DNA of 64,000 bases from Microglena sp. YARC. Lineage: Eukaryota > Chlorophyta > Chlorophyceae > Chlamydomonadales > Chlamydomonadaceae. The position numbers and the translations under genes were made by a program. The stretch is from NCBI GenBank assembly GCA_022414725.1, contig CM039466.1, positions 19,785,970-19,849,969 on the forward strand, given 5' to 3'. The number at the start of each line of letters is the position of its first letter. Position 1 is the stretch's first letter. This document shows positions 46,601 through 54,485 of this stretch, piece after piece. Under the pieces are notes generated by a model. It did no database searches and was not told where the DNA came from. It was given only the letters and a program-made list of their open reading frames with translations.

Positions 46601-47025
46601 CTATTTCCACACACTCCATGCAAGCACCCAATAGTTCAAACCATCAGGCCACACCACACGACGTGGTCCCGTGCCACCACCCCATACACAACGCTTTTTC
46701 CCCACACCCCGTGCCATCATACCACACTAAATGCCAGTATACCAAGCCACCACCCGATACTCAAAGCTATGTCTGAAAACCCCATGCAAGCACCCGATAC
46801 ATAATGCCACCATGCCACACCACACACATTCATCCTATGCCACCATCCCATGCCACTTCTCACCTCCTTCCCCGCCTCCGCACCCCTCTTTGAAACATCC
46901 AGAAGCAGGTCCAGGGTTACCTCGCCTGCGCAGCAGCGGTTATTTCGGCTGATGCGCGCCATGCGAGTGGGGTTGCGAGAGCGAATGCATGCGCACGTTC
47001 TCGAGTTTACGATGGACAGAAGCAT
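25541..47025 (-). CDS. IMPL1-like inositol/L-galactose-1-phosphate phosphatase, eight exons over 21.5 kb
   Basis: Exons on the minus strand: 47025-46864, 46416-46312, 41912-41808, 40487-40449, 38352-38166, ~37262-37130, 28331-28217, 25697-25541, together about 333 residues. The order of motifs follows the family: VTETD, FLGEEGG, WCIDPLDG/TTNFAHSYPAFA, GGGAF, VTGFGYDHDDAW, RRLGAAAIDLCHV, EYRLKPWDVCAG, EEAGGKVTTMDGKPHS. The GEE, DPLDGT and PWD Mg2+-binding motifs identify an inositol monophosphatase-type enzyme. GFGYDHDDAW and the C-terminal layout match the plastid plant form IMPL1. Such enzymes hydrolyse inositol-1-phosphate and related sugar phosphates. The basic, Ser/Arg-rich N-terminus fits a transit peptide. 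Exons 1, 2, 7 and 8 are clean; exons 3, 5 and 6 carry one- or two-base indels or stops in an error-rich part of the assembly. The gene may be intact in the organism or decayed. Confidence 0.85.
25845..26690 (-). repeat. About eight copies of the 5' part of IMPL1 exon 8, in intron 7
   Basis: Minus-strand copies of ctgcag/tgtatttgccaagtccatcatg variants near 25870, 26000, 26145, 26275, 26320, 26465, 26525 and 26660, against the functional exon at 25697. The copy at 25850 retains more of the exon (ALHDTLLGYTS). Spacer: cacaatcacaag..tttccct. Period ~130-145 bp. Confidence 0.9.
26760..28205 (-). repeat. Copies of the 3' part of IMPL1 exon 7 within (cacaccca)n, in intron 7
   Basis: Copies of AG(I/V)(V/I)VLEEAGGKVTTMDGKPH with donor at about 27640-27555 and 27320-27229, and a split copy at 26820-26770 plus 26955-26930. 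The spaces between are filled by cactcatacacacccac-type arrays that look like an expansion of the donor-side sequence gtgtgtgggt. Confidence 0.9.
28217..28331 (-). CDS. IMPL1-like exon 7 (PWD motif)
   Basis: 115 nt between gtactgcag and gtgtgt. (G)IVEAYWEYRLKPWDVCAG, IVVLEEAGGKVTTMDGKPH, AG. Phases 1 and 2 fit the neighbours. Clean sequence. Confidence 0.9.
28420..28810 (-). repeat. Three copies of the 5' part of IMPL1 exon 7, in intron 6
   Basis: Landmark cacacatcccaaggcttcag at 28446, 28586 and 28749 (functional exon at 28283). Each has the acceptor ctgcag plus codons for GIV(D/E)(A/V)Y..YRLKPWDV.AG, then changes to AT-rich intronic sequence. Period 140-163 bp. Confidence 0.9.
28850..29160. 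repeat. Dispersed repeat with palindrome cgctatatatagcg and a caagcaaac..ccatttatttattt segment
   Basis: 28860-28945 is related to 61060-61145 and 61735-61815. The palindrome and following ttttagcgaaattatcgcta are related to 45478-45540. Confidence 0.6.
29435..29640 (-). mobile_element. tRNA-derived SINE, family B, copy 1
   Basis: Minus strand: tRNA-like head with A box (tggctcagtggcagagc) and B box (ggttcgaacccc) at about 29625-29560, then the body (gggtcgtcgaccggcatgg, ggttcccttaatcccactgg, cgtccttagaggtc). A complete and well-preserved head. Confidence 0.75.
29752..32474. repeat. 15-bp minisatellite (cctaaagcaaagtgt), ~170 units
   Basis: Perfect in 30690-30950, with increasing insertions and deletions to the right. 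The degradation pattern, mostly single-base indels, suggests sequencing error as well as divergence. The open frames (LKQSV or PKAKC repeats) are not genes. Confidence 0.98.
32475..35345. repeat. ~48-bp tandem repeat (catccacccatcctcaccat)
   Basis: About 38 visible units of ccatccacccatcctcacca followed by tcaccccaccccacacacaa, with frequent one-base indels, continuing on both sides of the gap. IMPL1 intron 6. Confidence 0.97.
34258..35257. other. Assembly gap, exactly 1000 N
   Basis: Placeholder of fixed length inside the CCATCCACCC array; the true size is unknown. Confidence 1.
35445..35515. repeat. Left half of a foldback/MITE-like element
   Basis: ggcttttcttttcagctac and agcttcccctgcctagg, as in 16228. 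Confidence 0.5.
35855..36775 (-). repeat. Copies of the 3' part of IMPL1 exon 6 and derived 25-bp array, in intron 6
   Basis: 36170-36085 and 35945-35865 repeat (V)RRLGDAAI.LCHV with the donor ctag/gtgagg. Between 36170 and 36770 only the junction word cacctaggctcacatcagaa is repeated, in about 20 irregular copies. Confidence 0.75.
37130..37262 (-). CDS. IMPL1-like exon 6
   Basis: Reads VTGFGYDHDD..ASNMDL..AGVVRRLGAAAIDLCHVSL, with a stop and small indels in the middle. This is the only copy in which the 5' part (repeated upstream) and the 3' part (repeated downstream) are joined, so it should be the true exon. Confidence 0.75.
37365..37935 (-). repeat. Five copies of the 5' part of IMPL1 exon 6, in intron 5
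   Basis: On the minus strand: cattggcag/gtgacagggttgggctatga, tcatgacaatgcatgg, with a gtgggagg that reads like a donor. Period ~120 bp (landmark tgatcatagcc). Coding content VTGFGYDHD(D/N)AWW. Confidence 0.85.
38166..38352 (-). CDS. IMPL1-like exon 5
   Basis: Acceptor ctgcag; contains VPVVGCVIEFTGGPHAWSTR and TAQRGGGAF. After a frameshift it continues with HLGVSSVA..ALVSLL up to the donor gtagtc. The preceding copies suggest the correct start AVSVGVLHQ. Two to three single-base indels disturb the frame here. Confidence 0.75.
38385..38900 (-). repeat. Three copies of the 5' part of IMPL1 exon 5, in intron 4
   Basis: At about 38525-38445, 38700-38630 and 38875-38795 the minus strand repeats AVSVGVLHQSVPVVGC..EFTGG, followed at once by a C/G homopolymer in place of the rest of the exon. 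Period ~165-175 bp; the functional copy is the last (38352). Confidence 0.85.
39060..39900 (-). repeat. Copies of IMPL1 exon 4 end with donor, in intron 4
   Basis: Minus-strand copies of (N/T)FAHSYPA(F/V)..G/gtgagttt at about 39150-39120, 39315-39285, 39465-39430, 39625-39595 and 39760-39730. They alternate with a conserved intronic part (aatgaccagatatcctcc). Period about 125-165 bp. Confidence 0.8.
39905..40435. repeat. ~35-bp tandem repeat (ccagcctaaataagccc)
   Basis: About 15 irregular units of cccacctaaccctatccaac and ccagcctaaataag, with many indels. IMPL1 intron 4. Confidence 0.85.
40449..40487 (-). CDS. IMPL1-like exon 4 (39 nt)
   Basis: Acceptor gtgcag, donor gtgagt. GT + 12 codons + G: (G)TTNFAHSYPALL. 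It completes the DPLDG/TTNF metal site across the intron. The tandem copies have PAFAG at the end, which fits better to exon 5 (A/VSVG). Confidence 0.8.
40556..40626. repeat. (GA)n microsatellite
   Basis: About 34 GA units in IMPL1 intron 3. Confidence 0.98.
40760..41545 (-). repeat. Copies of the 3' part of IMPL1 exon 3 with donor, in intron 3
   Basis: Minus-strand copies near 41535-41485, 41330-41275, 41010-40965 and 40825-40765 carry variants of (S/P)EYLWCI(D/N)PL(D/I)G and a following gtgggcat donor. They are separated by C-rich, ctccccggaacactctcccc-type sequence. Period about 200-300 bp. Confidence 0.8.
41808..41912 (-). CDS. IMPL1-like exon 3 (GEE and DPLDG motifs)
   Basis: Acceptor tgcacag. 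Reads VVKEAFPEHAFLGEEGGVSG, then a short disturbed stretch with an in-frame TAG, then YLWCIDLLMG where the family has CIDPLDG. A donor gtgggc follows. The stop and the missing Pro are each explained by single-base indels: the partial copies downstream have the intact form (SEYLWCIDPLDG-type). Confidence 0.75.
42170..43612. repeat. (TGG)n / tggtgggtttgtttgg low-complexity tract
   Basis: 1.4 kb of TGG runs broken by gggtttgtttggtggg-type words. All frames without stops here are artefacts of composition. Lies in IMPL1 intron 2. On the transcribed strand it is CCA-rich. Confidence 0.97.
43650..43855 (-). mobile_element. tRNA-derived SINE, family A, copy 3
   Basis: Diverged copy: tgataacgcctggtaggggg, gcggttgacagcgtc, and a tRNA-like head with reverse B box (ggatttgaacccc) and A-box region (actaccattgagcc). 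Part of a further fragment is at 41935-42000. Confidence 0.6.
43933..44145 (-). repeat. Copies of the 5' end of IMPL1 exon 3 in intron 2
   Basis: 43936-43970 and 44113-44145 repeat the acceptor side and first codons of exon 3 (on the minus strand gtcgtgaaggaggcatg..gagcatgcttttct), which is really used at 41912. The spacer repeats as well (catgtttaattatcata, caaatattaatagaaaag). Confidence 0.75.
44130..44660. repeat. ~125-bp tandem repeat (agaagtacacactgttgttc) with shorter derivatives
   Basis: Three long units (from 44148, 44281 and 44410), then 50-60-bp derivatives around gaagtacacactgtta and tgtgtggtacgttctgtcgc. Confidence 0.85.
44725..44995. repeat. ~100-bp tandem repeat, three units, containing tagggtttaggg
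   Basis: Each unit: gggtttagggtttcacacaa, cctgcagatac, gatggtgaagatatttagat. Intronic, with telomere-like words. Confidence 0.85.
45535..45745. repeat. ~65-bp tandem repeat with aaaccctaaac motifs
   Basis: Four units of gacccaaaaaggggccatttg with interspersed telomere-like ccctaaac. Preceded at 45478-45500 by the palindrome cgctatatatagcg, also found at 29038-29052. Confidence 0.75.
45925..46135 (-). mobile_element. tRNA-derived SINE, family B, copy 2
   Basis: Matches 29435-29640: gacctctaaggacgtgccc, agtgggtattaagggaacc, ccatgccggtcgtcgaccct, then a B-box-like ggttcgaacc (reverse) and a decayed tRNA-like head. Located in IMPL1 intron 2. Confidence 0.65.
46142..46311 (-). repeat. 49-bp tandem copies of the end of IMPL1 exon 2 with donor
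   Basis: Landmark gtcgttacccaccttcaag at 46153, 46202, 46251 and 46300. The one at 46300 is the functional exon end; three more follow in intron 2. Each copy has a complete gtgggt donor, and in front of it the codons for TDRASEEAVLK with tttcag-like sequence. 49 is not a multiple of three. Confidence 0.93.
46312..46416 (-). CDS. IMPL1-like exon 2
   Basis: 105 nt = 35 codons, from the acceptor gatgatcag to the donor gtgggt. Contains ALNKPRSITFK and DIVTETDRASEEAVLK. Joins exon 1 and exon 3 in phase 0. Confidence 0.9.
46440..46863 (-). repeat. Decayed repeats in IMPL1 intron 1
   Basis: Degenerate units around ccatgccaccaccccatac in several spacings, resembling the start of the intron after exon 1 (gaagtggcatgggatggtgg on the minus strand). 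Probable old donor-side duplications. Confidence 0.55.
46864..47025 (-). CDS. IMPL1-like exon 1
   Basis: 162 nt, ATG at 47025, ends in GAG before a gtgaga donor. Reads MLLSIVNSRTCACIRSRNPT..LDLLLDVSKRGAEAGKE; the last 16 residues begin the phosphatase fold. Phase 0. Confidence 0.85.
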
Positions 47026-47949
47026 GGTATGTAGGAGCGGATGATCGACAGGAGAACGTTTGCCCAAGCGCCTAATATCGGAGTGCCTATCGGAAGCGGG
47101 GTTTTGATATGCCAACTAACATGTACTGCATGGCGGTACAGGGGGAGCACAAATCAGGGGCCGGCTTCGGCCATCCCCTCGCAACAGGTCTTACTTCGCC
47201 CCGCTGACCAGCGCTGGCGAACTGGAAACATGAATGACTCACTAAGGGCCTGTTTCTACTATCGTAACTCACTAAGGCTATATGTACGCGTACGCCCGCA
47301 GCTCGTGCCCCGTGTTCCAGCTTTGGACAGCTTCCTTAATCACGCCGAATTGGCATACTGCTTTTGCTTTTTCTTTTCTTTTGGGAAATGTGTCGCTGAT
47401 GTGTTCGCTCCAGAAAGTGGGCGCCCCCATGCCAGCGCATGTACTGAGAAAACTCCGACAACTGCCGAGCAGGGCCGAGCAGGTGGGAGGCGCATGTTCT
47501 ACGCAGCTGCTGCCAAGGTGGCACAGGGCGCACAGGTTGAAATACTAGTGCCCCCCCTTCAAGCGGTATAGAGGCGCGCGCGCGCGGCCCTGCTGGCGGC
47601 TCAAGCGCAAGCGGTGGTTACGTTGTGGGGGTGAATTCGTGGTGAATTGGGCGGGAAATGGGTTGAGTCCCTTCAGCTGTGGATCACGCGTGTCACACAA
47701 GTTTGAACATCACATTTTCGGACGGAGAGAAAACGATGCAATCGTTGCGTTGGCAACCTTTCCTTATATCAGAACGCAGCACGACATCGAAGAAGTTGGT
47801 CTTTATGCTCCTTGCTTCAACTACCAAGTCCATTATCTACAAATAGCCGCTGCTTACAAATTATTCCGCTGCCTCCGCAAATAAAGTCGTGCTTGTTGAG
47901 TTTGCTAGACGCTCTTGACCATCGATCAGCTTTCTTTAACAAATCAAAG
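47026..47949. promoter_or_regulatory. Divergent intergenic region between IMPL1 and the CRAL-TRIO gene
   Basis: Only ~0.9 kb separates the IMPL1 ATG (47025, minus) from the likely 5' UTR exon of the CRAL-TRIO gene, which ends at 47949 before a consensus gtgagt. It is therefore a probable bidirectional promoter. The CpG-rich piece (gcgcgcgcgcgcgg, 47572-47587) is the only special composition. No TATA box can be fixed. Confidence 0.45.
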
Positions 47950-48529
47950 GTGAGTCGCTCAGCTTGTGATCGACTTCCTCATGCCTTGCTCCCATCCGCA
48001 CCCCCCACTCAACCCCCATGCATCCCAGCCCTCCTACCTCGCCAACCTACGACCAACCCGGAAGCCTGCGACTCCCAATACCTTTTCTCCAATGCTTTTG
48101 CCTGCTTCTCATCCCTTTTGTTTCGTGCTTAGGAACTGCCCGCCTCCAACTTCCCTCAACTTCCCTATATTTCGCCTTTGCATCCCCATCACGCCTTATC
48201 ATGCGCGAGCAGCAAATGCCAACTTCCCTCATCCATCCATGCTCCCTCATCCATCCAAGCCCACTAATTTTCCCGCGCTTGTCGGTGGCTTGGTTACGTT
48301 TGATTACACGCACTATCAGCCATCAGGCTGCTCACCGTCTGCGGGTGGAGTAAAATGGGTAGTGTGCACGCAGCTAAACCGTCCTATCCACAATCTCGAG
48401 TACATATTACAATCACATATTACATTACGTTCTCGTAGACAGGCCATATGTGCAGAAAGCTCGTATGTTGAATGACCCTTCCTTATTTCTGCCCTGTCCC
48501 CATGTGTCCTTCGCAGAAAAAGCAGCATC

Positions 48530-49926
48530 ATGTCTGCCGCGGCCACTACCGAGCAGCCCATGTCCATCAACGAGGTCGAAGAGATTAGCATGAACGACCA
48601 GGAGGTTCGCATTGCCTCATTGGCAGAGAAACTGAACTCAGATGCGGGCCAAGTCGCGGCTTCTCAACTAGTGCAAGGTGCGCTTGGCGATTTGACCGAA
48701 AGGCCTTCCTTATTTCAGCTGGACAGCTCCCTGAGCCAGCAACCGGGCTAAGCCCCAATATGTATACTGTTCTGGACAGCAGATTTCGTCATCATCCATA
48801 CACACTAGGATGCATTAACTCTGGCTGAATATCCAGTCAGGGGAGCTGCCTAGAGGCCGCTGCTTTTAGATGAAAAGAAAAACGCTGCAATATATCTAAC
48901 ATAGTTTGCATGTGTTGTGTTGCATGCATGGATGAATTCGTGCTGAATCGATTTTTGGTTCCCTTGGAACTGATGCATTTCATCTTTGCCCGAGCACGGT
49001 TGGATGTGGGTGAAGGTGGGTTGGTGAGTGGCATGTTTTTGAAGGTGGTTGATCGTAAGAAACTGTGCTACATGTGCTTGTAGGTGGGTGGCTGATGCTT
49101 GTTCGCGGGTGCATGTGAGGCAATGCAATGTGCTCGTGGGGGTGCAAAACCGTTCGTGGGTGCATGTGGGCATGCATGTGAGGCAAACAATATGATTTCC
49201 CCCCCCCAGTTCCGTGATTCTGACCGTCCTTGCTTCTTCTCTGCCCCAGGTGGTGAGCTTGAGAGTGAAGCCGAGATGAGCGAGGCCCCCTACCTCAGGC
49301 GCTGGCTAGTCGGCCGCAGCTGGAACGTCCAGTCCGCCTGCACGAGCATCCTCAACCACGCTGCCTGGCGTTTGAAGATGATGCCTGAGGGCAGTATCCA
49401 GGAAGCGGACATCAAGAACGAGCTGGCCTGCGAGAAGGCTTTTGTCCTAGGCTGCGACAAGAGCGGCCGCACCTTAGTGCTGCTGCAGTTCCGCAAGCAC
49501 AACGCTTGGACCCGCTCACTGGATGAAGTTGAGCGCTTCTGCTGCTACCTCCTAGACAAGGCCATCGCTGCATGTGACCACGCCAGCAACCCCTCTGGCC
49601 AGGTCTCCGTTATCCTGGATCTCAGCGGTATGGGCGCATTGAACATGGACATGTCTGCCATCCAGGCCCTCTTCAAGCTCCTGGCTGAGCACTACGTAGA
49701 GCGCCTAGGTCAGATGGTGATGTACAACCCCCCGCTCATCTTCTGGGGAACCTGGAAGACCTTGAGTCCATTGATCCCCGAGAAGACTCGAAACAAGATT
49801 CATGTGGTGGACCCCCAGGAGAGGGACATCCTGATAGCAAATGTAGAGGCACATGTACTGCCTGTGGAGTACGGTGGAGTGGCCGAGATGGTGGGTCCCG
49901 TTAGCCAAGTGGCATGCCTAGTATGA
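48530..49926 (+). CDS. CRAL-TRIO (Sec14-like) domain protein, two coding exons
   Basis: Exons 48530-48677 and 49250-49926, joined in phase 1 (g/gt) to give 274 residues. A 5' UTR intron probably runs 47950-48516 (gtgagt..cgcag). The acidic N-terminus (MSINEVEEISMNDQEV) precedes the N-lobe (YLRRWLVGRSWNVQSA..LNHAAWRLKMM) and the lipid-binding lobe (GRTLVLLQFRKHNAWTRS, VILDLSGMGALNMDMS, FKLLAEHYVERLG, MYNPPLIFWGTWKTLSPLIP, KIHVV). Sec14-type proteins exchange phosphatidylinositol and other hydrophobic ligands between membranes. No GOLD domain or other fusion is present. The intron contains a foldback element. The 3' end is duplicated in tandem. I am sure of the family, not of the ligand. Confidence 0.9.
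48690..48895. mobile_element. Foldback/MITE-like element in the CRAL-TRIO intron
   Basis: Left end ccttatttcagctggacagc and right end gggagctgcctagaggc..gatgaaaagaaaaac are inverted. It begins about 12 bp after the donor at 48678. Confidence 0.6.
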
Positions 49927-50105
49927 GCGCACGCCCCAACACATGTACTGCCTGTGGAGTACGGTGAGATGGTGGCTCCCGTTAGTCAAGTGGCATGCCT
50001 AGCATGAGCGCACGCCCCAGTACATGTACTGCCTGTGGAGTACTGTGAGATGGTGGCTTCCGTTAGCCAAGTGGCATGCCTAGTATGAGCGCACGCCCCA
50101 GCACA
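49851..50105 (+). repeat. Tandem triplication of the 3' end of the CRAL-TRIO gene
   Basis: Units start at acatgtactgcctgtggag: 49851, 49941 and 50022 (90 and 81 bp). The first contains the real C-terminus (HVLPVEYGGVAEMVGPVSQV) and stop; the other two are in the 3' UTR and lack nine bases. Confidence 0.93.
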
Positions 50106-50149
50106 CAACAGCTATGATTTCGACAATACCCATGTACCACACCCATAGC

Positions 50150-50305
50150 TTTTCTTTTCATCCAAAACTTAAGCAACCTAGGGCACCTGGAAGCTGATAT
50201 CTTCAGCTCTCCAGTGCTCCTGGAATCTTTGGGATTGACCTCATGGCAGTCTCAGGGAGCTGACTAGAAGCTGCTGCAGGTAGCCAAAAATATAAGCAGT
50301 GACTG
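50150..50305. mobile_element. Foldback/MITE-like element downstream of the CRAL-TRIO gene
   Basis: Starts agcttttcttttcatcc and ends gggagctgactagaagctgc, tgcaggtagcc. Family core present. Confidence 0.6.
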
Positions 50306-51200
50306 AACCTCTGTGCCAGGCTTTTGAAGGGAAGGCTGAGCAGATAATGTATATTCCCATCAGGGTTTTCTTCAATATGTTACTAATGTAGCATGAGTGC
50401 TGCATTATGCACCCTCAAGAAGCACTGCCCCCCCCCCACCACCTCCACCACCACCAGCAGGGGTGAGCAGTACTTTCATTGCTGGCCTAAAGGCTGCAAT
50501 CTGTCCTGCAAATCCGCTTACTCATCATTGGTTTTTGCCATTTCTCATCATTCATATGATTCTCACCCGTGAGAAATAGCGCTTGAAAGACTGAACGTGC
50601 CAGCATGTTAGTTCCTTCCCCCCGGTTGTGTAGAAGCTTGTTAGCTATATACATTTTTTTTCTTTGGTGCCCCATTTTGTGAGCAACTCCTGATGAAACA
50701 TTTTGTTGATCATAAAAAAACTGTATATTCCCGAAAGGGGTTCTGCATGTTGTGGAGATTTTGTACTTCTGCAAGGATGGGTGTACTTCATTGTTTATAT
50801 AAACCTGCGGATCCAGAGATGCCGCCCGTATTCTGTAACATTGGCAGATACTCCATTTCTGGTCCTTGGACTTGAAGTAGGTTGTTTTACAGTGCCGTAT
50901 TAATTACAGAGACGGAAGCCGTCCGTCTTCTCATTACAGGTTGCATGGCTCCAGCCGTGAGCCTGCTGGCCGTCTTCGGCAGGAAGAACATTACCATTCA
51001 AATGCATGCCCTTGGACTTGAACATGGCTGCTCGCTTCGGAAGTAAAAATAGTTTATCAGGCAGAAGGATGCCAAACGCCATACAAAGTCAGGCACGGCA
51101 CAAGTTGGGGTATCGGATAGTTGTTTCCAATAGGGGGGCGGGTGAGATATCCATACCCCCGGTGTCGGTGACATTCTGTGGACCTCGTAAGCCAAGTACA
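50306..51200. other. Region without recognisable gene
   Basis: Contains a homopolymer at 50428-50437 and an F2 repeat at 50930-51030. No coding sequence could be supported. Confidence 0.35.
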
Positions 51201-51440
51201 AATAAAATAGTCAGTTAGTAAAAAAAGAGGTTCGGGATTGATTCCCACCACAAGGAAAGGCACAGTGGTATGGCCCAAGAACCCCTAATTGGCCCAAGAA
51301 CCCTTAATAGGTGACACACATGGTAGTCGTTGACTCGTGTCGAGCAAGTTGAAGCCTCGACAGCCTCGTCTATAGTTTCTTGTCTGATGTGGATGTTGGG
51401 GACCGCAGCAAGTTGAAGGACTGGCAGGTTCCCAACCAAC
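51200..51440 (-). repeat. Possible SINE-like remnant
   Basis: ggttcgggattgattcccac resembles a B box with T stem. It is followed by duplicated words (ggcccaagaacccctaat, agcaagttgaag). The tRNA-like head is too decayed to be certain. Confidence 0.25.
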
Positions 51441-52540
51441 CTAACAAATGCTTGTTGTTGTATATTCAGAGCAGAGAAATTTATGGACCCATATGGGTAT
51501 AGTAATTCGAGACATAGAGTTTATTTTTGGCTACTCGCAGTAGCTTCATGGCAGCTCCCTTCTCTGGCTGTTCAGCCCAAACTAAAGCAAGCTAGTGCAC
51601 ACTGAAGCTGACATGATCATGGTGGTACATGTAGACCTTTTGGTGGGCTTCATGCAGCAAGCCCTTGCAGTTTCAGGACAATAACGTATGCGCCTGATCT
51701 ATTGGCGGAAAATAGGTTTGGCGGGAAGGTCCCAAAAAAACCGTGCCATGATTGTTCGCCACTTCAGTTAGCGGATTTTCGAATCTGGGGGCGCTCCATA
51801 AATTGGTTCAAGTTACATATATTGGCGAAATCCTTTTTAATTGTTTTCTTTTTCTATTCAAACCAAATTCAAGTGTGACTCAAAAGGAGACACTAAGCAG
51901 CCCAAAGTTGGCTGCAAAACATGTAACAATCCAAAACAGAGTGTGGTGCTGCCCCTGGCGTCTCTTCACACTGGTAGTCCCGTTTTTTATTACCCGGTAG
52001 TGAAAGGAATTTCAGTATTTCACCCGAGATGGCCCTCCCGACACAAACCAGCTACACCGAGGGTTCAGTTCGAATGGCGTTGCCACTCCTTTTGTAGAAA
52101 GCGACTGCTAGTATCCTGTAGGTACTGTACTACAATTCGTTAGTTCAAAGGTTGATGCTCAACGAATAAGTAGCAGAGCATCTCAATGAAGCAGTACACG
52201 CAAGCGGTAACTCCAACTGGCGTGGGCACAGCCACTAGCTGGCTGAAGGTTTCAGTGGGCAAGGTGGACACGCGCACTGGCGTGCCAAATGGTAAGGCCA
52301 ACAACTCCTGGTATGAATATTGACTGTGGGTCTGGCACAGGTGTGGGAACGACGGATACGCTCATGTAGTCATGTACTCATGTGGCATCGTCAGTTGGCT
52401 TGAGACGAATGCTTGGGTCCGCGCGAACCCTTCAGAGCCAAGTGGCACCTCCGGTGTAATATGTGTGACCTCTTGGGTCTCTCCTACATCGAGGGACGAC
52501 CTAAGGGCACCTACTCCCTCGTTCCGAGTAGGAAAGCACA
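51441..52540. other. Region without assigned gene
   Basis: Holds a half foldback element (51530-51620), an F2 piece (51895-51935) and otherwise unique sequence. The pieces 52310-52140 and 52568-52362 on the minus strand are open and protein-like (e.g. LPFGTPVRVSTLPTE). They could be 3' exons of the CIA30 gene, but I see no homology to prove it. Confidence 0.3.
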
Positions 52541-53048
52541 AATCAAATAGGCTAAAGGGACTTGCCAAACCTTATAGAAAGGGCTTAAAAAGAACAGGCA
52601 CTGATGAACTGAGCCCCAGCTATATATGGGCTAATCCAATTGTTATGGCACAGTGCACATACTGCCTCTAGTGGAACCTGAGCAAGTCTTTAATCTGCCT
52701 AATCCGCCTCCTGGTTTCCATGTGTGAATCGCTCGGGGGGGGGCTTGGAATTGGAAAACGGCGAGCAGCTCGGAGTTGGCTGAGAAACCATGTAACAATC
52801 CAATCCAATCCTCTCTAGCGAAGCTTGAACACAAGCAGAGCGCATATGACCACACACTACTGGAAAGCTCTGATGGAGCGAAGATACAGTCGGAAGGGCC
52901 CTGCAGTCAATTGTCACACACAGGGGGTCGTTATCCATTTTATTGAAAAATGCGATACAGATCATGCAAATAAATTATTACGGTATCCTATGTGGGATGA
53001 CGATTTTTTTAATAATTGTATGATTAAATTATCACTGTAGCACGAGAT

Positions 53049-54485
53049 CACCTGTCTTGAAGCCCTCAGTGATCCCCCCAGTATCTAAGAAGCTACCCAG
53101 CATGATCCCGAATTGGCAAACCCTATAACTGTACAAGTACCGTACTAACCCTATTCATCTCTATAAATAACATACTCTTACTATTGACGCCACAAGCACT
53201 CACTCGTCTTGAAGCCCTCAGTGACCCTCCCCCCAGTATCCGAGAAGCTTCCCAGCATAATCCCAAAGTGGCATACCGTATAACTGTTTAGTACCATACT
53301 AACCCTATTCACCTCTATACATAACATGCTATTACCATTGACGCCACAAGCACTTACCTGCCTTGAAGCCCTCAGTGACCCCCCCAGTATCCGAGAAGCT
53401 ACCCAGCATGATCCCGAATTGGCACACCCTACATCTGTACAAGTACCGTACTAACCCTATTCACCTGTATAAATAACCTACTGTTACTATTGACGCCACA
53501 AGCACTCACCTGTCTTAAAGCCCTCAGTGACCCCCCCCCCCCCCCCCCCCCCCCCCCAGTATCTGAGAACATACCCAGCATGATCACCAATTGGCACACC
53601 CTAGAACAAGTACCGTACTAACCCTATTCACCTCAAAAGTTAACACACTGCTACTATTGATGCCACAAGCACTCACCTGCCTTGAAGCCCTCAGTGAGCC
53701 CCCCAGTATGCGAGAACCTACCCAGCATGATCCCAACTTGGCACACCCTAGAACAAGTACAGTACTAACCCTAATCACCTCTATAAATAACATGATGTTA
53801 CTATTGACGCCACAAGCACTTGTCCGTCTTGAAGCCCTCAGTGATCCCCCCGGATCAAAGAAGCTACCCAGCATGATCCCAACTTGGCACACCCTAGAAC
53901 AAGTACAGTACTAACCCTAATCACCTCTATAAATAACATAATGTTACTAGTGACGCCACAAGCACTTGTCCGTCTTGAAGCCCTCAGTGATCCCCCCGGA
54001 TCAAAGAAGCTACCCAGCATGATCCCAACTTGGCACACCCTAGAACAAGTACAGTACTAACCCTAATCACCTCTATAAATAACATAATGTTACTATTGAC
54101 GCCACAAGCACTTGTCCGTCTTGAAGCCCTCAGTGATCCCCCCATATCAAAGAAGCTACCCAGCATGATCCCAACTTGGCACACCCTAGAACAAGTACAG
54201 TACTAACCCTAATCACCTCAATAAATAACATAATGTTACTATGGACGCCACAAGCACTTGTCCGTCTTGAAGCCCTCAGTGATCCCCCCGGATCAAAGAG
54301 GCTACCCAGCATGATCCCAAATTGGCACACCCTAGAACTGTACAAGCATTATACTAACCCTATTCACCTCTATACATAACATACTGTTACTATTGACGCC
54401 ACAAGCACTCACCCGCCTTGAAGCCCTCAGTGAGCCCCCCAGTATCCGAGAACTTGCTGAGCATGATGCCAACTTGGCGCACCTT
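53049..54485 (-). repeat. Ten tandem copies of CIA30 gene exon 4 (146-bp period)
   Basis: Copies near 53049, 53203, 53356, 53508, 53675, 53822, 53968, 54114, 54260 and 54413 (lower ends, minus-strand exon). Each codes for a variant of (V)(R/C)Q(V/F/L)GIML.(S/K)F.D.GG.TEGFK. The exon is 71 nt where complete. The four copies from 53822 to 54260 are nearly identical and have lost the donor (gacgg/acaag). Copies near 53356, 53508 and 53675 keep GT donors. The unit joins the whole exon with ~75 bp of intron. Confidence 0.92.

Noticed and set aside
52139..52310. Last exon of the CIA30 gene
   Set aside because: Open and protein-like, but no similarity to a CIA30 C-terminus that I can see; kept only as a possibility in the region entry.
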